A stretch of DNA of 64,000 bases from Rhodocytophaga rosea. GTDB lineage: Bacteria > Bacteroidota > Bacteroidia > Cytophagales > 172606-1. Below, piece by piece: positions 45,519 through 52,840 of the stretch. Every line of letters starts with the position of its first letter. Within the stretch, counting starts at the first letter, position 1. Location: NCBI RefSeq assembly GCF_010119975.1, contig NZ_CP048222.1, forward strand, positions 1,509,501 through 1,573,500, written 5' to 3'. The notes under the pieces are model-generated. The model was not told the origin of the DNA. It did no database searches and saw only the letters and a list, made by a program, of their open reading frames with translations. A program made the translations under genes and the position numbers.

Positions 45519-46301
45519 GTTAGACTCAGCCCAGGAGTCACCTCCTGAGCTGGTCCTCCAAAACCGGACTTGACACTTTCACATCATCCGGCTCCTCCTC
45601 GGATTGGCTCCTTGTCAAGAAGTACCTCTAAAGAGGCTTGGTAAATTCGCTTTGGGAGCTTGAAAGTAAACCTGTAGGTTCCTCTTTCCATTCATACATC
45701 AGATTTGCATCCGTGCTCATAACATGTTCACTCCTACTTGTAACTTTACCCTCCAATCCTAAGGTGTCTACGTGGGCATATCCTGGGCATTACCCCAGGC
45801 ATTGGCTTGATAGACAATCCTACTCCTTGTGTCCATGCGGCTGACTACCTACTTTCTTTTAAAATAGAAAGAGAACACAAGGCTTTTCCTCGTTCCCAAC
45901 ATTCGTTTTGCGAAGGGGTAGGACTATACTTTCCACCGGGTTTGTTGGGAGTGAATACTGGTCAGAACCATCGCCGCCAGCCCCTATCCTCTACCTTTTG
46001 GTTAAGCCCTTTAGCTCACGTGGGCTTATAGTTCTTTACGATGGGTCAACATATATTCGCTCGCGCTGTCCATACCTTCCCGCTTGCAGGGGTTCGCCAG
46101 AGAGCTTGACGTTACCTGCTTCTTGCCCCTGCATTCACTTCTAGCTTTGTCAAGGCTAAAAATGGGGGCAATGCATTCTTCAATTCACTTTTGAGACAGG
46201 AGTTGACTAAAAGTCGCACCTGTTCGAACATTGAGTTGTCAGCGTATCTCTACGCTGCTTCTTTCCCTGATCTTTCGATCTTTCAAGAAAACGAGTCGCA
46301 C
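45519..46301 (-). ncRNA. ORF-less group II intron in an attC-like site
   Basis: Read on the minus strand, the 783-nt element starts GTGCGAC, the group II 5' consensus, and ends CTAAC with the required AY. Domain V is at 45594-45561: AGCCGGA and TCCGGTT form the base stem (with the AGC/GTT catalytic pairing), with a two-nucleotide AG bulge and a GAAA loop. Domain VI follows as a hairpin AGCTCAGGAG/CTCCTGGGCT with a branch-point A near CTAAC. No reverse transcriptase is encoded, so mobility would need a maturase in trans. It interrupts the outer end of site B, the known target type of group IIC-attC introns. Subclass IIC is inferred. Confidence 0.8.
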
Positions 46302-46391
46302 ATGGTTCAAAAACTCCCGCATACCGTGTGCTGTGTTGAGCCTATAAGCTGAGGTGCACCGGTTGGCGGTTTGAGTTTGGCGTTATGCTCA
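46302..46391 (-). repeat. attC-like site B (split by the intron)
   Basis: Minus strand begins GAGCATAACGCC and runs to GGGAGTTTTTGAACCAT, where the intron begins. AAACTC pairs with GAGTTT, CCGC with GCGG, and CCGGTGC with GCACACGG. The plus-strand end CGGTTTGAGTTTGGCGTTATGC resembles known integron recombination sites such as the Vibrio repeats. The last codons of cassette gene 2 extend into this site. Confidence 0.7.
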
Positions 46392-46798
46392 GGTATTATT
46401 TTTTCTATCAATTTCTGCATAAACAATCGATGTTTAAAGAAAGCAGTCACCCAATGCATACCGAATATACCACTAAAACCGACTATTGACATGATTAACT
46501 TATCACTGACAATAGCAGTAAATAAACCCATGGCTAACATCGTCCACATCATTCTTTTAGTGGAATAATCATAGACCAATCTTTGCTTGTCTAACTCTAC
46601 GCTGAAATATCCTTCGTCTATTGGAGTCATTAAATGATCTACTTTTGCACTTCCACTAAAAAAGGCTCTTTTAAAACTTAACACGTTACCTTTTATTTCA
46701 ATGTCGCTTATTTTTTGACGTTTAAGCTCAGACGAAATAGCAGATAGAATTGCTTCAGAGGTCAAATCCCAATAAGGTATGTTTCTTTCTAACCTCAT
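46307..46798 (-). CDS. Hypothetical two-TM membrane protein (cassette gene 2)
   Basis: A 163-residue protein. Residues about 1-80 form a soluble domain; two hydrophobic helices lie at about 85-125 (MMWTMLAMGLFTAIVSDKLI and MSIVGFSGIFGMHWVTAFF). Its last 25 residues (from LKPPTGAPQLIG) are translated attC sequence and carry no independent signal, so the original protein is about 138 residues. The bases in front of the gene (minus TTATGCTCAAG) complement the start of site B (GAGCATAAC), so gene and site form one cassette. No known family. Confidence 0.6.
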   Translation of the reverse strand: MRLERNIPYWDLTSEAILSAISSELKRQKISDIEIKGNVLSFKRAFFSGSAKVDHLMTPIDEGYFSVELDKQRLVYDYSTKRMMWTMLAMGLFTAIVSDKLIMSIVGFSGIFGMHWVTAFFKHRLFMQKLIEKIIPEHNAKLKPPTGAPQLIGSTQHTVCGSF

Positions 46799-46820
46799 TT
46801 TATTTATTTTTTACTTGAGC

Positions 46821-46917
46821 ATAATGTAACGTAGCATGGCTTTCCGGCGGTAGTCCTTTGCGGTTGAGCTATGAGGTGAGGCAAGGCTGCTGACCGGCTG
46901 AAGCTAATGTTACCTGC
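46821..46917 (-). repeat. attC-like site C
   Basis: Minus strand starts GCAGGTAACATTAGC and ends GCTACGTTACATTA. The outer arms GTAAC/GTTAC and TAGC/GCTA pair; inner arms around GCCGG and CCGGC pair less well. It lies between cassette genes 3 and 2. Confidence 0.65.
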
Positions 46918-46933
46918 TTTCATTTATAGTTTC

Positions 46934-47455
46934 TTATTCAAACCTTGCTTCAATGACCTGATTCAACTTGTCTTCTACCGAATATTGTTCAAAATTCTTT
47001 CGGCGGCTGACAATAAAGCGATCTGCATGAAACACACAGTCCTTTCCATCCTCTGAACATCCATAATAGAACGGCCGCTTATCTAGAACCCCTACTTTCT
47101 CCCGGTGCTCCCCATCCTGCTCCACTTTATAATCCGACCTGACCATTTCAATGTTTTCTCTTTCTCTTTGGGATACATAGTAGAATTTCCGGTCAGTAAA
47201 GCCCGTTGTCCATGCAAACTGGGTTACTAATACGCCATTGTCTGGTATCTCATAAATTCGCTCTTTCCCTTCGTACTTTATTGGGGCGCCTTCCTTTTGG
47301 TCGAAGATGATAATAACTTCTCCCTCATAACCTTTTGGAATTAGTATAGCCTCCGGTTCCGCTCGGTTAAAAATGTACAAAAGCCCTGTAAGTAGAAAAC
47401 ATAGCACTAGAAAAGAGCCTATGCCTATTGTTATATATTTGTAAAATTTCTTCAT
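46934..47455 (-). CDS. DUF6843-like membrane-anchored protein (cassette gene 3)
   Basis: A 173-residue protein with one N-terminal helix (ITIGIGSFLVLCFLLTGLLY) and an exported beta-rich domain. The block ILIPKGYEGEVIIIFDQKEG with IYEIPDNGVLVTQFAWTTGF is the DUF6843 pattern; function unknown. Two Cys (GCSEDGKDCVF) may form a disulfide outside the membrane. It precedes site C. The bases ahead of the gene (GTTAGTCAG) do not match the start of site C, unlike the other two cassettes, probably because of the IS110 insertion just upstream. Confidence 0.65.
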   Translation of the reverse strand: MKKFYKYITIGIGSFLVLCFLLTGLLYIFNRAEPEAILIPKGYEGEVIIIFDQKEGAPIKYEGKERIYEIPDNGVLVTQFAWTTGFTDRKFYYVSQRERENIEMVRSDYKVEQDGEHREKVGVLDKRPFYYGCSEDGKDCVFHADRFIVSRRKNFEQYSVEDKLNQVIEARFE

Positions 47456-47469
47456 TCAATTTATTTTGA

Positions 47470-47492
47470 TTCTGACTAACGTCCATGCCTGA
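47470..47492 (-). repeat. attC-like fragment E, next to the IS110 end
   Basis: Minus strand GGCATGGACGTTAGTCAG resembles the closing end of site C (CCATGCTACGTTAC). The rest of the palindrome is missing where the IS110 element begins, so the element may have inserted in a site here. Confidence 0.4.
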
Positions 47493-47500
47493 TACTGATT

Positions 47501-48856
47501 TTAGTTCATGGAAAAGCCTACATCTTGTGGCTTGAGGTCTAATTTAGCAATCTTGTTTCGGATCTTCTTGACCAGCTTCATCTTTCTTTTTTGATCCATA
47601 AACAGATACTGACTGGGCGGATTATAAGGCACATGCTTGACTATCATATTCCAGATGATGACTGCTAGCTTACGCGCTGTAGCAGAAACAGCCGCTGTTC
47701 TGCCCCTTCTATAACTAATTCGATTGAAAAAATCCGACAGGTGGGTGTCTTTGAGATTGCCAACCGCATTTGCTGCTTGCCTGAGAGCAATCTTTAAGCG
47801 GTTACTTCCTTTGGCTATGCGCTTACTTATCACCTTGCCTCCGCTGATTCTCGTGTTGGGAGTAAGCCTGAGCCAGGAAGCAAATTGTTTAGCGGTTGCA
47901 AACTTTTTGATCCCTTCACTACCTACTTCACTCATCAAGGCAATCACTGTCCCATGGCTCACCCCTTCAATACCCATCAGATCCACTCCGTCGAAATACT
48001 GGTAAGCTACTTGATTAAGGTCCATATGTTTGGGTGCATTTTTATTTACCTTTTTGTGCGGCTTGGCTTCTGCCTGTAATGCTTTCTTTGTCTGATCTTG
48101 ATTGATCTGCTCGGTAAGCAGTTTTGCTATGGCTACATCACAGGCTTCAATCTTGGCCTGCAAGATTTTATACAGATCAAACTCTTGTTGTAAACCAAAC
48201 AGGTAATCTTTTCTACCATTACTCTGCAAAGCTTTGGCTATTTCTTCTGCTGATTTTCGGCAGTTGCCATGACGCAAGGAAGCTAATACTGTAGGATTGG
48301 TTTCTCCTTTGCATATAGCTTCGATGATAGCTAACCCTGTCAGTCCACAGACATCACTTACTACCACATCTAACCTTAAGTTGAGTAGACGCAGGTACTT
48401 TTGCATCTTTAGGGTAGTCATGGCTGAGGTTTCAAGCAGTGAAGTGCGGTGTCTACAATAAGTGCGTAATTGTTCTGTTGCCAAGTCAGGCAGAAAACTG
48501 CTTGTGAGCAATCCAAGGCTGTGCAACTTCTGTATCCACTGGCAATCCTGTACATCGGTTTTTCTGCCTTTGATGTTTTTAGTGAATTTTCCATTGCACA
48601 GATACACTTCCAAGCCTGCTGCCTGTAAAGTAGCAAACAAACTTTGCCAATACGTACCTGTTGATTCCATAGCTACCGTGGTAATGTTGTTTTCTTGCAG
48701 CCATTTAAGTAACTCTAGCAGATCCTCATTGTAGACACCAAACTCACGGACATCTCCCGGTTTTTGGCCGATGGCCACATAGTGCGAGCGGCTACCCACA
48801 TCAATGCCGGCTGCATCGGGATTCACTACTTCCATAGATAAGGATTTCTTTTTCAT
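47501..48856 (-). CDS. IS110-family transposase/bridge recombinase
   Basis: A 451-residue enzyme. The RuvC-like DEDD domain has Asp in AAGIDVGSRSHYVAIG, Glu in TVAMESTGTYWQSL and the pair in GRKTDVQDCQWIQKLHSLG. The C-terminal Tnp domain holds SWLRLTPNTRISGGKVISKR and GSNRLKIALRQAANAVG, which includes the catalytic serine region of the family. IS110-group enzymes use an RNA made from the element's own non-coding end to pair with both target and donor DNA. The frame is intact, so the element may still be active. Confidence 0.93.
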   Translation of the reverse strand: MKKKSLSMEVVNPDAAGIDVGSRSHYVAIGQKPGDVREFGVYNEDLLELLKWLQENNITTVAMESTGTYWQSLFATLQAAGLEVYLCNGKFTKNIKGRKTDVQDCQWIQKLHSLGLLTSSFLPDLATEQLRTYCRHRTSLLETSAMTTLKMQKYLRLLNLRLDVVVSDVCGLTGLAIIEAICKGETNPTVLASLRHGNCRKSAEEIAKALQSNGRKDYLFGLQQEFDLYKILQAKIEACDVAIAKLLTEQINQDQTKKALQAEAKPHKKVNKNAPKHMDLNQVAYQYFDGVDLMGIEGVSHGTVIALMSEVGSEGIKKFATAKQFASWLRLTPNTRISGGKVISKRIAKGSNRLKIALRQAANAVGNLKDTHLSDFFNRISYRRGRTAAVSATARKLAVIIWNMIVKHVPYNPPSQYLFMDQKRKMKLVKKIRNKIAKLDLKPQDVGFSMN

Positions 48857-49085
48857 GTTCTTTAGATATAAGGGTTGAAAAAGTCCTAAGGAAATGTATT
48901 TTTAGATTGAAAATATTCTGACCGGGGTAGCTCTTGGCTCCTCCACTGAAATCATCTCAAAGCCTTTCTGTTGGAGCAGAAGGGCTTTTACATTTCTGAC
49001 CAGAATTGCAAACGGGCTGTAAGCACCAGGCAAAAATCGGTCTTACTTAGGACAGCTAAATTTATCCTCGTTAGCTAAAGAAATC
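48857..49085 (-). ncRNA. Candidate bridge RNA region of the IS110 element
   Basis: The 5' leader of the transposase has a strong hairpin at 48959-48988 (minus AAAGCCCTTCTG ... CAGAAAGGCTTT, loop CTCCAA), set between two direct copies of GGTCAGAA (48923-48916 and 49001-48994). IS110-group bridge RNAs are encoded here and carry two internal loops that bind target and donor. I cannot assign the loops with certainty. Confidence 0.55.
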
Positions 49086-49112
49086 AATACACTTTTCGAT
49101 ATAGGGGGAATT

Positions 49113-49206
49113 GCACCCAACGACTCATGAACCCTCGCAAACCGGCCTTTTGTGCTGAAGCTCCAGCTGAGAATAAGGCGGTTGGCGTGGGTTAGGTGTT
49201 AGCATC
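49113..49206 (-). repeat. attC-like site D
   Basis: Minus strand GATGCTAACACCTAACC to CGTTGGGTGC. Pairs: AACCC/GGGTT, CGCCAACCG/CGGTTTGCG (one mismatch) and CCTT/AAGG with a variable centre. The site is complete. The IS630 element begins at its outer end. Confidence 0.7.
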
Positions 49207-49263
49207 TAGTGTTTTAGCAATTTAATTTTAGTTATTAATTTTGAGGATAAACTTTTTATTCTC

Positions 49264-49707
49264 ATGGCACGGATCGCTACTAAAGTAAGTTTGTCAGAAT
49301 CAGAAAAAACCGAACTGAGCTCAATTATAAAAAAAGGAACGCACAAGAGTCGCAAAATAACTCGTGCAAGAGCCTTGTTACTAATGAATTCAGGTAAATC
49401 AAGGATTGAAGTTCAATCAGAAGTAGGCATTGACAGTAATCATTATTACCGCATTAAAAAGCGATATTTTGCCGGAGGCCTTTCTAATGCCTTGGAAGAA
49501 CGCCCCAGAAGTGGTCAACCTCCCATCATTACAGAACGCTTGGAAGCACAGATTACCAGTATGGCTTGCAGTGAGTCGCCTGCCGGCTCTGCCCATTGGA
49601 CTTTATCCTTATTGAATGAAAAACTTGTTGAACTTAACTATGTTGAAACTATATCCAATGAATCCATCCGGCAAGTTTTAAAAAAAGCAGGCTTAAGCCT
49701 TGGTTAA
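49264..49707 (+). CDS. IS630 transposase, N-terminal frame (helix-turn-helix)
   Basis: A 147-residue frame with a winged helix/HTH region (KITRARALLLMNSGKSRIEV, GIDSNHYYRIKKRYFAGG) that binds the inverted repeats. It stops soon after an A7 run at 49680-49686. In phase, tta aaa aaa can slip to the -1 frame to give a fused protein that continues KKSRLKPWLKQMWCI, restoring the usual family sequence around KPW. Alone, this frame would make a DNA-binding protein with no catalytic domain, which could act as a repressor. Confidence 0.85.
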   Translation: MARIATKVSLSESEKTELSSIIKKGTHKSRKITRARALLLMNSGKSRIEVQSEVGIDSNHYYRIKKRYFAGGLSNALEERPRSGQPPIITERLEAQITSMACSESPAGSAHWTLSLLNEKLVELNYVETISNESIRQVLKKAGLSLG

Positions 49708-49712
49708 AGCAA

Positions 49713-50390
49713 ATGTGGTGCATTGGTATCATCAATGGCGAATATGTTGCCACTATGGAAGATGTTTTAGATTTGTACGCTCAACCTCAAGAGGAAGGGA
49801 TTGTCCGTTTATGCTTTGATGAACGTCCTTGTCAACTTATTGACCATGTGTTGACACCCATTCCGGCTAAAGCTAATTGCACACAAAAACAACATCAGGA
49901 ATACCTAAGAAATGGCGTTTGTAATGTGCTACTGGCTTACAATATGGATACCGGGCAACGGCATATAAAGGTTACCACCACAAAAACTAAAGCTGATTAT
50001 AGCCACTTTATGCAGTGGGTGGTCAAAGAACATTATCCAACTGAAACTAAAATCAAACTTGTTCAGGATAATTATCAAACCCATTCCTATGGGGCATTTT
50101 ATGAAAATTTACCCTTCGAAGAGGCCCGGCAACTCAAAAATAAGCTGGAATTCCATTTTACACCTAAACACGGCTCGTGGTTAAACATGGCAGAAATGGA
50201 ATTTTCATCCCTTGCACGCCAGTGCTTAGACAGACGAATCGCAAATCAGGAAATACTTGAATCCGAGACTCTTATTTGGCAAAAGAATCGAAATCTAAAA
50301 GCGGTAAAAGTCAACTGGTCGTTTACAACTGAGAAAGCTCGTGTAAAACTAAAAAACAGATACATAGAAATTAGCAAAATTAATACATGA
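49713..50390 (+). CDS. IS630 transposase, catalytic frame (DDE)
   Basis: A 225-residue frame in the -1 phase relative to the first. The DDE residues are Asp in VRLCFDERPCQLID, Asp in KLVQDNYQTHSYG and Glu in GSWLNMAEMEFSSLA. The ATG at 49713 is probably not a real start; the open -1 frame extends back through KPWLKQMW to the slippery A7 site. The fused transposase would have about 370 residues, the normal size. Confidence 0.88.
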   Translation: MWCIGIINGEYVATMEDVLDLYAQPQEEGIVRLCFDERPCQLIDHVLTPIPAKANCTQKQHQEYLRNGVCNVLLAYNMDTGQRHIKVTTTKTKADYSHFMQWVVKEHYPTETKIKLVQDNYQTHSYGAFYENLPFEEARQLKNKLEFHFTPKHGSWLNMAEMEFSSLARQCLDRRIANQEILESETLIWQKNRNLKAVKVNWSFTTEKARVKLKNRYIEISKINT

Positions 50391-50612
50391 AATTAAATTG
50401 CTAGAAGACTAGTTTTAAATATTAATTATCCAATAGCCTCTTTTCTTTTTTCTCTTTTAAATAGCAAGATAAGTGCCCATAATTGTAAAATATTAACAAG
50501 TATATTGATGAAGCTGAAAAGATTTATACTTCATGTACTTTTCTAATCTCCATTTATAAAAGGGAACTCCCATATGCAATATTGGTAAACTTTCTTAAGT
50601 TTTCTCTGCCCA

Positions 50613-51686
50613 TCATGGCAACAGTTTCTCATTTCGTATATAAGTAAGCGAGGAATCTATAGCTGCATAGACATCACCGTTATACTTGTCCATCTCTAGG
50701 ATATACCATTTCACACCGATCTCTTTCCCTTTCTGAAAGACGGCCCTGTAATCAATTTTGCCTTTGCCCAGGGGTACCCAATTTTCAGCAGGCATGTCAG
50801 GTGGCATGAAGTCAGCGCCGGTAAAAACACCCGTCGATACATGATCGGCCATGTTCTTGATGTGCAGCAACTCCATACCTGTCCGATACTTGTCCATAAA
50901 CTGCACCGGATCCTGACCGGCATAGGTCACCCAGAATATATCGGCCTCCAGACGAACACAATTGTTGTTGATACGACTTACAAAGCTGTCGAAGAAAGTT
51001 CTTTGATCAGCCATTGGCTGCAACTCGTACCCGTGGATGTGATAGTAAAGCTGAAGACCGGCTTCCTGAGCTTGCCCACAGGCTTTTGTCAGGATGTCGG
51101 CGGCTTCGTTGACTACATCAAGGGTGACCGTATCTGCCTTTGTAACTTTAAGCCAGGCTATACCAGTATACTGTGCCCCCAATTTCTTTGCCGTTTCGAT
51201 TATGACAGTTGGATTCTTTCGCCAGTCGTTGAGGTTATTCCAATGCAGGGCAAACATCTTCAAGCCCGCAGCATCAAGCTGTGATTTGAATTCTTCTGGG
51301 TTGTCGATAATGTAGGGAGCGTCAAATCCTTCTACGTAGTTGATGCCCAGGGTTTTGATTTTCTTTAAAGTTCCGGGAACATCTTTTTCCAGCTCATAAC
51401 GGAACGTCCAAAGCTGGGCGGCAAGCCTGCCTTCGTCGGAAGCATTATTAAGTGTGTCATTGGTGGGATTTGTGCAGGAGATCATCAGGGTCAGGAGAAT
51501 AAGTATAAGACTCTTAAAAGGTAGGCTGTTGTCAGGTTTTATATAAAAAGGCGTATAAGGTCTGTTTTTTATTTTGTTTGTTATTGCCCTTGACTTATCA
51601 TCAGGTAATGGAGCAAACCTTTCTGATATAACAACACTTCCCGTCAAAATTCTAAGAAAGCCTATCGAAAGAAAGTTTCTTTTCAT
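50613..51686 (-). CDS. Sugar-phosphate isomerase/epimerase-like TIM-barrel lipoprotein
   Basis: A 357-residue protein of the xylose isomerase-like TIM-barrel family (AP_endonuc_2). Motifs: AAQLWTFRYELEKDVPGTL, YVEGFDAPYIID, YHIHGYELQPM, RLEADIFWVTYAGQDPVQFM, ELLHIKNMADHVSTG and YILEMDKYNGDV, which provide the metal ligands of this family. The frame opens with about 53 residues unlike the family, ahead of a lipoprotein signal (FKSLILILLTLMISCTNPTND); no ATG, GTG or TTG sits just before that signal, so the leader may be a fused remnant. It probably acts in the periplasm on a sugar; substrate unknown. Confidence 0.78.
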   Translation of the reverse strand: MKRNFLSIGFLRILTGSVVISERFAPLPDDKSRAITNKIKNRPYTPFYIKPDNSLPFKSLILILLTLMISCTNPTNDTLNNASDEGRLAAQLWTFRYELEKDVPGTLKKIKTLGINYVEGFDAPYIIDNPEEFKSQLDAAGLKMFALHWNNLNDWRKNPTVIIETAKKLGAQYTGIAWLKVTKADTVTLDVVNEAADILTKACGQAQEAGLQLYYHIHGYELQPMADQRTFFDSFVSRINNNCVRLEADIFWVTYAGQDPVQFMDKYRTGMELLHIKNMADHVSTGVFTGADFMPPDMPAENWVPLGKGKIDYRAVFQKGKEIGVKWYILEMDKYNGDVYAAIDSSLTYIRNEKLLP

Positions 51687-52354
51687 AGTCAGGCAGTTTA
51701 ATATTAGAAATGATACAGACTGTTCTACAAGTTTGGTCTAATTTACTAATATATGCATGATTTGTGCATGTAACCAAACATAAAAAAGTCGGCTATTTTC
51801 CCTATCGCTTTATAGAGCGTAATTATTCACTTCTTCTGCCCTTTAAGGTTGCCAAAGAAGAAACTAAATAACTTTTTATAGGTGAATCGGTAGTCAGGAT
51901 GAGTATTGAGTATTGCATGATTTGATTTTACTCCCTATTATTATGTTAATTACTTTTTGTGGGCAAAAGGAGAAAGAGAATTACTACTAAAATGTTTTGA
52001 AGATTATATTTTTACCCTCTTATCCATTGATAAAGATTCAATTTGTAAGTAGTTAAATCAACTCCCTCTTTACTAAAAATCAACCACTTGATATAGTAGA
52101 TGCCTCCAGTTTTTTTTCTACTTCTGCACTAAAAACAAGGGTATTACCCAATGCTCACTTATTTTCCATGGTTGAATGTAGGAGAAAACCTTTGGACAAA
52201 TGCACCTAGGTGCTGGATTTTTAAGATAGATGAGATATTACTTTTATCAAGCAAAAAAAGATAAATTTCATAAGCGCATTTTCCACTTCACCTGCGTATA
52301 CTCCAAAGCAATATAAAACTACTTGTATATAAATTACTCAATAACAAAACGTCT
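51687..52354. other. Gene-free region, AT-rich
   Basis: No convincing frame, RNA or hairpin terminator. It lies between the divergent isomerase-like gene and the aldehyde oxidoreductase operon and must contain the operon promoter. A short open frame is absent on both strands in the central 400 bp. Confidence 0.5.
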
Positions 52355-52840
52355 ATGACACTTACTCATCCAAATACTATTCTATTAAAAGTAAATGGTA
52401 TCGAACACCGTTTAAATATATTGCCCTGGGTTTCACTGCTGGATGCCCTACGGGAATACCTTGACCTTACTGGCACAAAAAAGGGTTGTGATCATGGGCA
52501 GTGCGGTGCCTGTACCGTATTATGTGATGGCAAACGGATATTAAGTTGTATGACGCTGGCAGTTATGAAAGAAGGTGCCCAAATTACTACGATAGAAGGG
52601 ATCGCCGATGGTGATTCGCTGCATCCATTGCAAAGAGCATTTATTGAACATGATGGCTTTCAATGTGGATACTGTACACCAGGCCAGATATGCAGCGCTA
52701 TCGGCATGATCAAGGAAGGAAAGGCAAAAAACCGTACCGATGTGAAAGAATTAATGAGTGGTAATCTGTGCCGTTGTGGGGCCAATGTAGGAATTATTGA
52801 TGCTATTATGGAAGTGATAGAAGGAGGCAATCATGAATAA
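52355..52840 (+). CDS. paoA: Aldehyde/xanthine oxidoreductase small subunit, 2 x [2Fe-2S]
   Basis: A 161-residue electron-transfer subunit of a molybdenum hydroxylase. The first cluster has GCDHGQCGACTVLCDGKRILSC, read in two blocks; the second has FQCGYCTPGQICS and GNLCRCGANVGI. It passes electrons from the molybdenum site to the FAD subunit. E. coli PaoA carries a Tat signal; none is present here, so this enzyme is probably cytoplasmic. It overlaps paoB by 8 bp. Confidence 0.9.
   Translation: MTLTHPNTILLKVNGIEHRLNILPWVSLLDALREYLDLTGTKKGCDHGQCGACTVLCDGKRILSCMTLAVMKEGAQITTIEGIADGDSLHPLQRAFIEHDGFQCGYCTPGQICSAIGMIKEGKAKNRTDVKELMSGNLCRCGANVGIIDAIMEVIEGGNHE

Larger units (their letters stand above)
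47493..49085 (-). mobile_element. IS110-family insertion sequence (approximate ends)
   Basis: A DEDD transposase gene with a long non-coding leader (48857 to about 49085) and almost nothing after its stop, as in the IS110 group. Such elements lack clear inverted repeats, so the ends are approximate. The element lies between attC-like fragment E and complete site D; some IS110/IS1111 elements (the IS1111-attC group) are known to target attC sites. Confidence 0.75.
49207..50413 (+). mobile_element. IS630-family insertion sequence 1
   Basis: Ends are related inverted repeats (GTGTTTTAGCAATTTAATTT at the left; its complement, with about four changes, AAATTAAATTGCTAGAAGAC, at the right), each flanked by TA inside CTAG, as expected for the TA target of this family. 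Two overlapping-phase transposase frames fill it. It has inserted at the edge of attC-like site D. Confidence 0.88.

Noticed and set aside
45638-46144. Plus-strand open frames of 68-78 residues
   Set aside because: They lie inside the group II intron on the opposite strand, have no homology I recognise and reflect structured RNA, not protein.
45519-46301. Possibility that the block is an rRNA fragment or another structural RNA
   Set aside because: The GTGCGAC start, domain V, domain VI and AY end fit a group II intron; no rRNA signature was seen.
49680-49686. IS630 frame break as sequencing error
   Set aside because: Possible for one element, but a second, different IS630 element in the window shows the same A7 arrangement and phase, so programmed frameshifting is the better reading.
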